This document shows, one piece after another, positions 34,792-41,927 of a DNA stretch of 53,540 nucleotides. Position numbers and translations under genes: made by a program. The notes beneath the pieces are model-generated. The model did not search any database. It had not been told where the DNA came from and saw nothing but the letters and a program-made list of their open reading frames with translations. Each line of letters starts with the position of its first letter. Position 1 is the stretch's first letter. The stretch spans positions 1 through 53,540 of the forward strand of contig DYJZ01000003.1 in NCBI GenBank assembly GCA_020722885.1, in the 5' to 3' direction. This DNA comes from Thermoanaerobaculum aquaticum (GTDB taxonomy: Bacteria > Acidobacteriota > UBA4820).

Positions 34792-35524
34792 TTTCGCTCT
34801 CTTCTGTGAGTTTTAAAAACACAGTTTCAAGGTCTTTATCTGTCGTTTTTGATTTTTCAATCAGTTCTTCCATTGTTCCTTCAGCAACAAGTTTTCCTTT
34901 ATTTATTATTCCAATTTTGTTGGAAAGTTCCTCAGCAACACCGAGAGAATGAGTGGATAATATTAGAGCAGTTCCTTGCGAAGAAATTTTTTTGAAAAGT
35001 TCCCTCACTTTTCTTGACGATTTTGGATCGAGCCCAACCATCGGTTCATCAATAAGAAGAAGTTTAGGGCTATGAAGAATAGATGAAACTATAACAAGTT
35101 TTTGTTTCATTCCGTGAGAATACCCCTCAATCAGACGGTTAATGCTATCACGAAGTTCAAAAAAATCTAAATAGTAATCTGCCTTTCCCTCCCAGTTTAT
35201 GATACCCCTTATTTCCGATATTAAATTTAGATATTCCCACCCTGTCAGCTTTTCATAAAGATAGGGTCTATCAGGAATATAAGCCATTGATTTTCTAAAT
35301 TCAACTTTATCGAGTCCTACCTCTTTACCGTCAATTTCCACATAACCTTGATCAGGCTTAAGAATTCCTGAGCATATCCTGAGGGTTGTTGTCTTTCCAG
35401 CACCGTTGGGACCCAAAAAACCATATATCTCCCCTTCTTTGACATTTATATTGAGACAACTTACAGCATTTACATTTCCAAAACTCTTTGAGATATTGAC
35501 TATTTTTAAAATATCTTCAGCCAT
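34784..35524 (-). CDS. ABC transporter ATP-binding protein
   Basis: This is a 246-residue ATPase of the ABC-2/drug-export type. Walker A is GFLGPNGAGKTTTLRI, the Q-loop region is MAYIPDRPYLYEKLTGWEYL, the signature is YSHGMKQKL, Walker B is LLLIDEPMVGLDP and the switch is STHSL. GYSHGMKQK and the D-loop are typical of exporters of the NatA/CcmA-like class. No permease gene is next to it: upstream (35525-36138) is repeat and remnant DNA, downstream is patatin. The membrane partner must be encoded elsewhere or has been lost. Confidence 0.92.
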   Translation of the reverse strand: MAEDILKIVNISKSFGNVNAVSCLNINVKEGEIYGFLGPNGAGKTTTLRICSGILKPDQGYVEIDGKEVGLDKVEFRKSMAYIPDRPYLYEKLTGWEYLNLISEIRGIINWEGKADYYLDFFELRDSINRLIEGYSHGMKQKLVIVSSILHSPKLLLIDEPMVGLDPKSSRKVRELFKKISSQGTALILSTHSLGVAEELSNKIGIINKGKLVAEGTMEELIEKSKTTDKDLETVFLKLTEESENG

Positions 35525-35619
35525 TTACGCTCCGAAATGAAAAGTATAAATTATTTTTATTAAAAAATGTAATTGTTTAATTTCTTGTGTCATAACAATA
35601 TGATAATGTCCTCTTCTAA

Positions 35620-35655
35620 ACTAATTAGAAATGTCCTCGAAAATGGCAGTTTAGG
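35620..35655 (+). mobile_element. IS-end remnant (AGAAATGTCCTC type)
   Basis: ACTAATTAGAAATGTCCTCG and the following AAAATGG.AGTTTAGG match, with few differences, the complement of 47761-47796. A second GATAATGTCCTCTTC lies just before it (about 35602). Repeated TAGAAATGTCC words are typical of the ends of IS481/IS3-like integrase elements. No transposase is present, so this is a remnant or solo end. Confidence 0.45.
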
Positions 35656-35696
35656 AACTCCAACGGGAAAAGATACTGGGGCTGTCTTCCTAAAAA

Positions 35697-35965
35697 AGCG
35701 GTCATTACAAGCAGCCGTTAACCTGTCATTGCGAGCACTCCTTCGAAGCCTTCGCTTGCGAAGCAATCTTCCTTATGAAAAAAAGCAGTCACTGTGAGAG
35801 AGCCTTCATGGACTTGCCAAACGAAACAATCTTCCCTATTTTTTAAGTAAGGACGATTCCTTTCTTTGTAAGCGTTTCGAAGCTTGAATCGGAATGATAT
35901 GTTTCACCAAGTTAGCCTTCGTAGGTTCAGCAAGCGAAGCAGTCTTCCTCATCCCATCGCAAAGA
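35697..35965 (+). repeat. Dispersed mosaic repeat units, degenerate
   Basis: The gap between the ABC ATPase and the sensor kinase (35525-36138) holds CTGTCATTGCGAGCACTCC, CGAAGCAATCTTCC and more diverged copies (CACTGTGAGAGAGCC, CGAAACAATCTTCC, GCGAAGCAGTCTTCC). The rest of the gap (35966-36138) has a frame-like stretch but no supportable gene. These units form the left border of the higher-GC PepSY/two-component island. Confidence 0.7.
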
Positions 35966-36138
35966 AATTCCCCTCTTCAGGGATGGCTTGCACCGCAAGA
36001 CAGGACTATCCCCTTTTGTTTAAACCATCTTTCGTAACTGTGATTCACAAATCACCCTTGCACAAGATTATCCGGTTGCAAGGTGAAGGCGTTTACTCAA
36101 AAACACAGGTCTTATAAATGCTTGAAGGCTCGGAGCTT

Positions 36139-37590
36139 TTACTCATATTTTGCTCCCTTGAGGTAAACGGAAACAACAGTTCCTTTGTCGATTTGGCTTT
36201 TGATTTCTATCCTGCCTCCGTGCTGTCTTATGATCTCCCTGCTGATGCTCAGCCCCAAACCGATGCCGCCGCTTGCTCTGGAACGTGATTTGTCGACCCG
36301 GTAAAAACGATCGAAAACCTTCTCCAATTCTCCTTCCTGGATGCCGATCCCCGTGTCCGCTATTTCCGCAATGATGAACTCGCCCTCCTTTCTGATGCTG
36401 ATGTCGATTCTTCCGTCAGGGACATTATATTTTATGGCGTTATCCACAATATTGACGAAGGCCTCAGGAAGTGCCTCTGAATCACCATACACCGAATATT
36501 TGCTACCGTCTGCAGGCATGGTGATGAGGATCCTTTTTTCATCAGCAAGGGGAGAAAGTAGTTTGAGCGTTTTATCGATTATCCCGTTCAGGGAGATTTC
36601 CTCCATCTGCAAGATCAGCCGATCGGAGCTAAAACGCGCCAGCGTCATCAGTTTCTCAATGAGCAGGGACATCATCCCTGCAGTGTTGAGAATAGCCGTC
36701 AGGGCTGCCCTGTATTCTCCTGGTTCCCGCTCCTTTCTGAGACTCACCTCTGTTTGACTGATGATGACCGAAAGAGGCGTTTTCAGTTCGTGGGACGCAT
36801 CCGATACAAACTGTCTCTGACGGTTGAAAGCCATCTCCAGGCTACTGAAAACTCTGTTGAAGGAATCGGCAATCCTTTTTAACTCATCAGCAATTTTTTT
36901 ATCCGCGATCCTTTCCGAAAGGTTTGTTTCTGAAACCCTGTCTATCGCATCCGAGATGTTCCTGATTGGTTCAAGCGCCTTTTTGGCAATAAAGAATCCT
37001 CCTGCAGCGGAAAAGATCACGACAAAAAAAACAGTTACTGCCAGAACCATTCGGAATCTACTTAAAATGGATGTTTTTTCCTCTATCGCCTCAGCGCACT
37101 GGATGACAATGTCATATCGTGGTGTTTTTATCTCATTTACTCCTTCTTTTGGCATAGGAAAATTGACCAGTCGAACTTTTCTGCCCTTAAGAAAAGTCGT
37201 CTGGAAATCTGCCGAATGGACAACAGGATAAAAAGGAAGCTCTGAATCTCCGAGTGATGCCGATTTTTCAATCGTGGTTCCATCAACTCTCCTGATTTGA
37301 AAGTAGTTTGTTGAAGTTGGGGAACTGTATTCCCACATGATTTCATCAGAAAAGTTAAATTCGGTTTCCAATTCATCTTCACGAATGAATGTGGCATCAT
37401 CGGAAACATCCTCAATATCTTCACTAATTAATGTTGCAAGAGCCTTTGCCCTGGAAAGGAGAGACGAATCAATAAAGGCATAGACGATCCGGTGCAGGCT
37501 AAAATAGAGGATGTTCCCCATAACTGAGAGGGTGACAAGCAAAATTGCAAGATAGAACAGAACAATTCTAACTTTGATGGAAGAAACCAT
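36139..37590 (-). CDS. Sensor histidine kinase (CusS/ArlS type)
   Basis: This is a membrane sensor kinase of 483 residues. TM1 lies at about 8-32, followed by a periplasmic loop (about 33-155), TM2 at about 160-182, HAMP (AKKALEPIRNISDAIDRVSE), HisKA with the phospho-acceptor in FVSDASHELKTPLSVIISQ, N-box IVDNAIKYN, G1 IADTGIGI, F-box FDRFYRVDKSRS and G2 GGIGLGLSI. All catalytic motifs are intact. The ATG at 37590 has AGGAG upstream, inside the end of the regulator gene; an upstream extension to 37620 would overlap it further. GC content is clearly higher than the surroundings. It probably responds to an envelope or metal signal together with the PepSY protein. Confidence 0.93.
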   Translation of the reverse strand: MVSSIKVRIVLFYLAILLVTLSVMGNILYFSLHRIVYAFIDSSLLSRAKALATLISEDIEDVSDDATFIREDELETEFNFSDEIMWEYSSPTSTNYFQIRRVDGTTIEKSASLGDSELPFYPVVHSADFQTTFLKGRKVRLVNFPMPKEGVNEIKTPRYDIVIQCAEAIEEKTSILSRFRMVLAVTVFFVVIFSAAGGFFIAKKALEPIRNISDAIDRVSETNLSERIADKKIADELKRIADSFNRVFSSLEMAFNRQRQFVSDASHELKTPLSVIISQTEVSLRKEREPGEYRAALTAILNTAGMMSLLIEKLMTLARFSSDRLILQMEEISLNGIIDKTLKLLSPLADEKRILITMPADGSKYSVYGDSEALPEAFVNIVDNAIKYNVPDGRIDISIRKEGEFIIAEIADTGIGIQEGELEKVFDRFYRVDKSRSRASGGIGLGLSISREIIRQHGGRIEIKSQIDKGTVVSVYLKGAKYE

Positions 37591-37591
37591 C

Positions 37592-38260
37592 TTACTCCTT
37601 AAGCATATATCCAGCGCCACGCAGGGTGTGGATCAGTTTTTTTCTAAACCCCCTGTCCACCTTCTTGCGGATGCGGTTGATAAAGACATCTATGACATTG
37701 CTGTCGAGGTCAAAGTCGTGGTCGTAGAGATGCTCTGAGATGTTCGTTCGGCTGAGCACCCTGTTTTTGTTGAGCGCCATATACTCAATGAGGGCATATT
37801 CCTTTGCAGAAAGCAAGATGGTTTTCCCTTCTCTTTTTACTTCATGAGTAGCCATGTCAATAAGAAGGTCTCCTATCTCTATGGCTGAGCTTTTAACTCC
37901 TGAATCCCTTCTTAATAATGCCCTTATTCGTGCCAGGAGCTCTTCAAAAGAGAAGGGTTTTGTCAGATAGTCGTCAGCGCCGCTGTCCAGTCCTGATACC
38001 TTGTCCATAACTGTACCCTTAGCAGTGAGCATAAGAACAGGAGTCTTAATCCCTGCTTTACGGATTCTTTTAAGGATGGTTATTCCATCGATAACCGGCA
38101 GCATGATATCCAGGATTATGAGGTCCGAGGGCTCATTTTCAGCCATGAAAAAGCCATCCTCGCCATTGTATGCGATATCCACAGCATACCCCTCCTCCTC
38201 AAGTCCTTTCTTCACGATATCAGCAAGTGGCTTCTCGTCTTCCACAATCAATATACGCAT
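37592..38260 (-). CDS. OmpR-family response regulator
   Basis: This is a 222-residue regulator. The receiver domain has the acidic pair E7/D8, phospho-acceptor D51 in LIILDIMLPVIDG, LTAKG and LTKPFSFEELLAR. The C-terminal winged helix shows LSAKEYALIEYMALNKNRVLSR, SNVIDVFINRIRKKVD and THLRGAGYML-type ending (IHTLRGAGYMLKE). It resembles CusR/ArlR-type regulators. It is one base before the kinase start on the same strand. Immediately upstream is the decayed gene and then the PepSY gene, probably its regulatory target. Confidence 0.95.
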   Translation of the reverse strand: MRILIVEDEKPLADIVKKGLEEEGYAVDIAYNGEDGFFMAENEPSDLIILDIMLPVIDGITILKRIRKAGIKTPVLMLTAKGTVMDKVSGLDSGADDYLTKPFSFEELLARIRALLRRDSGVKSSAIEIGDLLIDMATHEVKREGKTILLSAKEYALIEYMALNKNRVLSRTNISEHLYDHDFDLDSNVIDVFINRIRKKVDRGFRKKLIHTLRGAGYMLKE

Positions 38261-38263
38261 AAT

Positions 38264-38631
38264 TTATTTTACTCCTTTCTTCCTCCTGAATGCTACAAGT
38301 GTAAAGACGAATCCGATAAGGATGAGCTCGCCAATAGTGCTTGAAGCACATTATTCGGGTTAAGCCTGACTATCCTTTTTATCTCAAAATGTGACATTGT
38401 GCTACTTATGGGGATATTGTAGTTTTTGTCTTCAGCCTTTATATAAGCCACATAACTTCCATAGTCAATCAGGCACATCTGCCATTTACCCTCGTCTGTC
38501 TCGTGCGTTTGTAAGGAACAGGTAACTAATCACACTCAATATGTCCGATGTGAGGGATATACCATAAAAAAACCCTTCGGGGTTAAAATGCTCTCCCTTA
38601 TCTCCTTTTGCATTATATATGCTGTCTTCAT
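38264..38631 (-). pseudogene. Decayed small membrane-protein gene between PepSY and regulator
   Basis: An ATG at 38631 follows a very strong ribosome binding site (AAAGGAGGGGACGCT) and starts MKTAYIMQKEIRESILTPKG. The frame breaks at a run of seven T. Sensible sequence continues in other frames: SLTSDILSVISYLFLTNA, then DEGKWQMCLIDYGSYVAYIK and ISSTMSHFEIKRIVRLNPNN, and finally GELILIGFVFTLVAFRRKKG with a stop at 38264. Three frame changes are needed, so it is a pseudogene of an originally roughly 120-residue protein with a C-terminal membrane anchor. The family is not recognised. It once formed one operon with the PepSY gene and the two-component pair. Confidence 0.6.
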
Positions 38632-38726
38632 AGCGTCCCCTCCTTTGTGGATTTAGAAGATATCTTCTATAATTCCTTTTTTAACTTTGCCGCTTATGAT
38701 CATCTGTTGCCTCTTTATTTAAATGG

Positions 38727-38750
38727 AGGGGCGGAAAAAATTCCGCCCCT
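38727..38750 (-). terminator. Hairpin downstream of the PepSY gene
   Basis: AGGGGCGGAA and TTCCGCCCCT form a perfect ten-base-pair, GC-rich stem with a four-base loop, eight bases after the PepSY stop codon. A T-run after it is not visible on the minus strand, so it may act as an attenuator or RNA 3' end rather than a classic terminator. Confidence 0.55.
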
Positions 38751-38758
38751 TGATGTCA

Positions 38759-39382
38759 TTACCTTTCACCTCCTTCTTCATCTTCGTTTTCTGAATTTTC
38801 CTCATCGTCGTCGTCATCATTGTCATCGTTGTTCTGTTTCAAAAGCTTGCCGGTTTCAGCATCGATCTCCACATCCGCAATCTGTTTGTCAGTCTTGACG
38901 ATCTTCACACCATAAACGAGATGACCATCTTCGTTTTCCAGTTCAACCTCCAGGACCTTTCCCGGCACCACCTGAAGAGCCGCCTTGACCGCATCATCGA
39001 GGGATACTTTCGCCTTTGCCGCGTATTTAGCCTCATTTTCGCCGTCATTGCGTTCATTGTCCAGTTTCAAAAACTTGCCGGTTCCAGCATCGATCTTCAC
39101 ATCCACAATCTGCCTGTCAGCCTTGAGGATCTCCACATCATAAACGAGATAACCATCCTCGTTTTCCAGTTCAACCTCCAGGACCTTTCCCGGCACCACC
39201 TGAAGAGCCGCCTTGACCGCATCATCGAGGGACTCTTTCGCCATCCTTGCATATTCGGCCTCATCGTTTCCTTTCAGTGCGATACTGCCGGTCAATTTGG
39301 GCTGCTGGGAACTGACTGTAAGTCCGCCAATCGCCATAACTGTCACAACTACAACACCGATGAGCATTACTGTTTTTCTCAT
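38759..39382 (-). CDS. Exported double-PepSY protein
   Basis: This is a 207-residue protein with a signal peptide (about 1-26) and two PepSY domains (about 45-107 and 118-180), each reading SLDDAVKAALQVVPGKVLEVELENEDG followed by a (V)EI..DAGTGK(F/L)LK turn. A strongly acidic Asp/Asn/Glu tail (about 185-205) could bind cations. PepSY domains often accompany peptidases or metal/two-component systems, acting as periplasmic inhibitors or sensors. The ATG at 39382 has a consensus GGAAAGGAGGTGAT site and is preferred over 39412. The two domains come from an internal duplication that is nearly identical in DNA. It is probably regulated by the adjacent OmpR-type pair. Confidence 0.88.
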   Translation of the reverse strand: MRKTVMLIGVVVVTVMAIGGLTVSSQQPKLTGSIALKGNDEAEYARMAKESLDDAVKAALQVVPGKVLEVELENEDGYLVYDVEILKADRQIVDVKIDAGTGKFLKLDNERNDGENEAKYAAKAKVSLDDAVKAALQVVPGKVLEVELENEDGHLVYGVKIVKTDKQIADVEIDAETGKLLKQNNDDNDDDDDEENSENEDEEGGER

Positions 39383-39518
39383 TTTTATCACCTCCTTTCC
39401 GTATAAAATCACAGACTTTTTTCAGCCTGCAATGTTATTATAGCAATGCAAAGATTACAGGAACATGAACGAAACAAAAAATATTTTCCCCGTCATAAAT
39501 ATACAATGACTGATTAGG

Positions 39519-39800
39519 ATTGAAAAGAAGAAGATTGCTTCGCAGGCAAATGCTCCGAAGGAGCACTCGCAATGACAGATTACGCTTGCTCGCAATGACT
39601 GCGCTATTAACAATTGACTGTCATCACGAGTGTGGCTTCGAGGCACGGACAAACGAAGTGATCTTCCTTTGTTTGGGAAGAGGAAGATTGCTTCACGGGA
39701 GAATGCCTCGAAGTGAAATTCGTAATGACAGGGTTAAATTGTAAAGTGGAAGATTGCTTCGAGAGACTTTCCCACGAAGGAGCACTCGCAATGACAGATT
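39519..39800 (-). repeat. Dispersed mosaic repeat array
   Basis: Several units follow each other: GAAGATTGCTTCGCAGGC...GAGCACTCGCAATGACAG, GCTCGCAATGACTGCG, ACAAACGAAGTGATCTTCC, GGAAGATTGCTTCACGGG and GAGCACTCGCAATGACAG. 39590-39690 is an inverted match to about 31600-31690, and 39640-39720 matches 1-100. It forms the right border of the PepSY island. The remaining gap up to queD (39801-40058) is AT-rich with no gene, and I do not see a preQ1 riboswitch. Confidence 0.8.
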
Positions 39801-40058
39801 ACGTCTTTTTACTTTTTCTCGCAACCACCGCTAATTATTTTTCATTTATAAAGTTTGCACAATAGGTTTAAAGATAGTGATATAAACAACTTTACTAATT
39901 ACTACCTCATAAAGTAAAAGATTTTCCATTTTTTTCGTTCTCTTATAGGTCTCATAGTTTCCTGAATATTAACAGGTTATTTTTTTGAATTCTGTCTATT
40001 TCATAAATGTTTAGAAAATTTCTTCTCTTGTGGTATTCTATTTAGGAGGAGCGTTTTT

Positions 40059-40415
40059 ATGTACGAACTTATGGTAAAACTCCATTTTTCTTCGGCGCAC
40101 AGAGTCGAGGATTATCCAGGAAATTGTGAGAGACTTCACGGACACAACTGGACAGTCAAAGTTTATGTTGAGAGCGACAAACTCGACGGTCTTGGAATGG
40201 TTGTTGATTTCAGAACATTAAAAGAAAAAGCAAAGAATGTCATTTCTATTATAGACCATCAATACCTTAATGATATAGAACCATTCAAAAAAATCAATCC
40301 TACTGCAGAAAATATTGCAAAATGGATTTATGACCAACTTAAAAAAGAGCTAAGTGTATCAAAAGTTACAGTTTTTGAGAGCGAAGATTCTTCTGCTTCC
40401 TATTCAGAGAAATGA
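40059..40415 (+). CDS. queD: 6-carboxy-5,6,7,8-tetrahydropterin synthase
   Basis: QueD converts 7,8-dihydroneopterin triphosphate to carboxytetrahydropterin, the second step of preQ0/queuosine synthesis. The 118-residue protein has the zinc ligands in FSSAHRV and LHGHNW, the catalytic Cys in GNCERLHGH, MVVDF and the IDHQYLND and PTAENIAKWIYDQL motifs. It starts after a GGAGGAGCG site and leads a compact queD-queE-queC set with start/stop overlaps. Length is normal. Confidence 0.94.
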   Translation: MYELMVKLHFSSAHRVEDYPGNCERLHGHNWTVKVYVESDKLDGLGMVVDFRTLKEKAKNVISIIDHQYLNDIEPFKKINPTAENIAKWIYDQLKKELSVSKVTVFESEDSSASYSEK

Positions 40416-40416
40416 A

Positions 40417-41103
40417 ATGAAAAAAAAATTTAAAGGAGTTGACAGGTACCCTCTAATAGTTTCAAAACAAAGCTTTCTTATTGTAAATGAAATTTACAAA
40501 TCAATAAATGGTGAAGGACCTCTACAGGGCTTTCCAACTGTAATTTTAAGACTTACAGGTTGCAACTTAAGATGTGGATACTGTGATACAAAATATTCTT
40601 ATTACAAAGGAGAAAGGATCTCATTCAAAAACGCTCTGAAGAAAATCACCTCCTTAAAAAGCAAAAGTGTTCTTATTACGGGGGGCGAGCCACTCTGCCA
40701 GAACTCAATTTTTGAATTTATGAAAATATTGATAGAAAAAAATTATTTGGTTTCATTAGAAACCAATGGAAGTTATCCTCTTGACGAAGTCCCGGCAAAG
40801 GTTCTGAAAATAGTTGATGTAAAAACTCCGGACAGTGGCAGTTTCGGCTCCTTTCTTGAAAAAAATATTAAATATCTTGACAAAAAAGATTGCCTGAAGT
40901 TTGTCCTTTTATCAGAAAAGGATTACAAATGGGCAAAGAATTTCATTAAAAAAAATCAAATAAAATGTCAGATTTTCTTTTCACCTGTTCACAAAAAACT
41001 TCCACTAAAGAAACTGGCTGAATGGGTAGTCAAAGACAACCTTAATGTAAAAATTTCTTTTCAACTTCACAAATATATATGGGGTAAAAGAAGAGGTGTA
41101 TGA
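40417..41103 (+). CDS. queE: 7-carboxy-7-deazaguanine synthase (radical SAM)
   Basis: QueE rearranges carboxytetrahydropterin to 7-carboxy-7-deazaguanine. The 228-residue protein shows VNEIYKSINGEGPLQGFPTVILRLTG and the radical-SAM cysteine motif CNLRCGYC (CxxxCxxC), then VLITGGEPLCQ and SLETNGS. The ATG at 40417, one base after the queD stop, is chosen because an in-frame ATG at 40354 would lie inside queD. The queC start overlaps its stop. The protein is complete. Confidence 0.93.
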   Translation: MKKKFKGVDRYPLIVSKQSFLIVNEIYKSINGEGPLQGFPTVILRLTGCNLRCGYCDTKYSYYKGERISFKNALKKITSLKSKSVLITGGEPLCQNSIFEFMKILIEKNYLVSLETNGSYPLDEVPAKVLKIVDVKTPDSGSFGSFLEKNIKYLDKKDCLKFVLLSEKDYKWAKNFIKKNQIKCQIFFSPVHKKLPLKKLAEWVVKDNLNVKISFQLHKYIWGKRRGV

Positions 41104-41864
41104 TGGAAGAGAAGCAAAAATGTGTAGTTTTATTAAGCGGTGGTATGGATTCTCTTACCACACTTGCAGTTGCCTTAGAACAGAATTTCGATCCCTATTT
41201 AATCCATCTAAACTATGGTCAGAAAACTGAGGAAGCTGAATTAAGGGCTTTCAATAAAATAGCAACTTTTTACGGAATTAAAGAAGATAAAAGGATAGTC
41301 TGTCATACAAATTTTTTCGCGCTATTAAAGGGCTCTTCGCTTATTGACAGGGAAATGGAAATTCCAAAGGGAAATCTCGATAGTGGTGTAATTCCATCCA
41401 CTTATGTTCCTTTCAGAAATGGCCTTTTGCTTTCTCTTGCAGTTTCCTATGCTGAAAAAATAATGTGCAAAACCATCTTTTTTGGTGCGGTTTCTGCCGA
41501 TTTTTCAGGATATCCCGACTGCCGGCAAGAATTTATAGACAAATTTGCCGAGTGTGCAAAAGCAGGGACAACAATAACGGATATAAGGATAATAGCACCA
41601 CTTGTTAGCTTAAAAAAATCTCAGATCCTTACCCTTGCAACCCGCCTTGGTGCTCCTCTTCATTATACCTGGTCCTGTTATAAGAGAAACGATCTTGCAT
41701 GTGGGGAATGCGACTCCTGCCTTCTGAGATTAAGGGCTTTTGAGGAGATTGGAAGTTCTGACCCCATCCAGTACGCCAAATTTTCAAAAGACAGAGAACC
41801 TTCAAAGATTGACAAACTTGTTCGCCTGAAAAGACTTCTGAGTGCTTTAACTGCAAAAACATAG
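41100..41864 (+). CDS. queC: 7-cyano-7-deazaguanine (preQ0) synthase
   Basis: QueC converts carboxydeazaguanine to the nitrile preQ0 with ATP and ammonia. The 254-residue PP-loop protein has VVLLSGGMDSLTTLA, IHLNYGQKTEEAELRAF, STYVPFRNGLLLSLA and YPDCRQEFI. The zinc-binding Cys cluster is SCYKRNDLACGECDSCLLR. It overlaps queE by four bases. QueF, QueA and Tgt are not in the window, so whether preQ0 goes to queuosine in tRNA or to deazaguanine in DNA is open; no DNA-modification (dpd) genes are nearby. Confidence 0.95.
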   Translation: MMEEKQKCVVLLSGGMDSLTTLAVALEQNFDPYLIHLNYGQKTEEAELRAFNKIATFYGIKEDKRIVCHTNFFALLKGSSLIDREMEIPKGNLDSGVIPSTYVPFRNGLLLSLAVSYAEKIMCKTIFFGAVSADFSGYPDCRQEFIDKFAECAKAGTTITDIRIIAPLVSLKKSQILTLATRLGAPLHYTWSCYKRNDLACGECDSCLLRLRAFEEIGSSDPIQYAKFSKDREPSKIDKLVRLKRLLSALTAKT

Positions 41865-41927
41865 AAATTGTCTTATTAAAGTTGTAAAATAAACACTTGG
41901 TTTACTTATGTTCACGGGAGAAAATTT

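Noticed and set aside
39500-39810. CRISPR-like appearance of regularly recurring short motifs
   Set aside because: Units change orientation and length, there are no uniform repeats with unique spacers, and no cas genes are present.
39840-40058. preQ1 riboswitch before queD
   Set aside because: I looked for the short pseudoknot with a C-rich loop and an A-rich tail and found only AT-rich sequence without the conserved elements.
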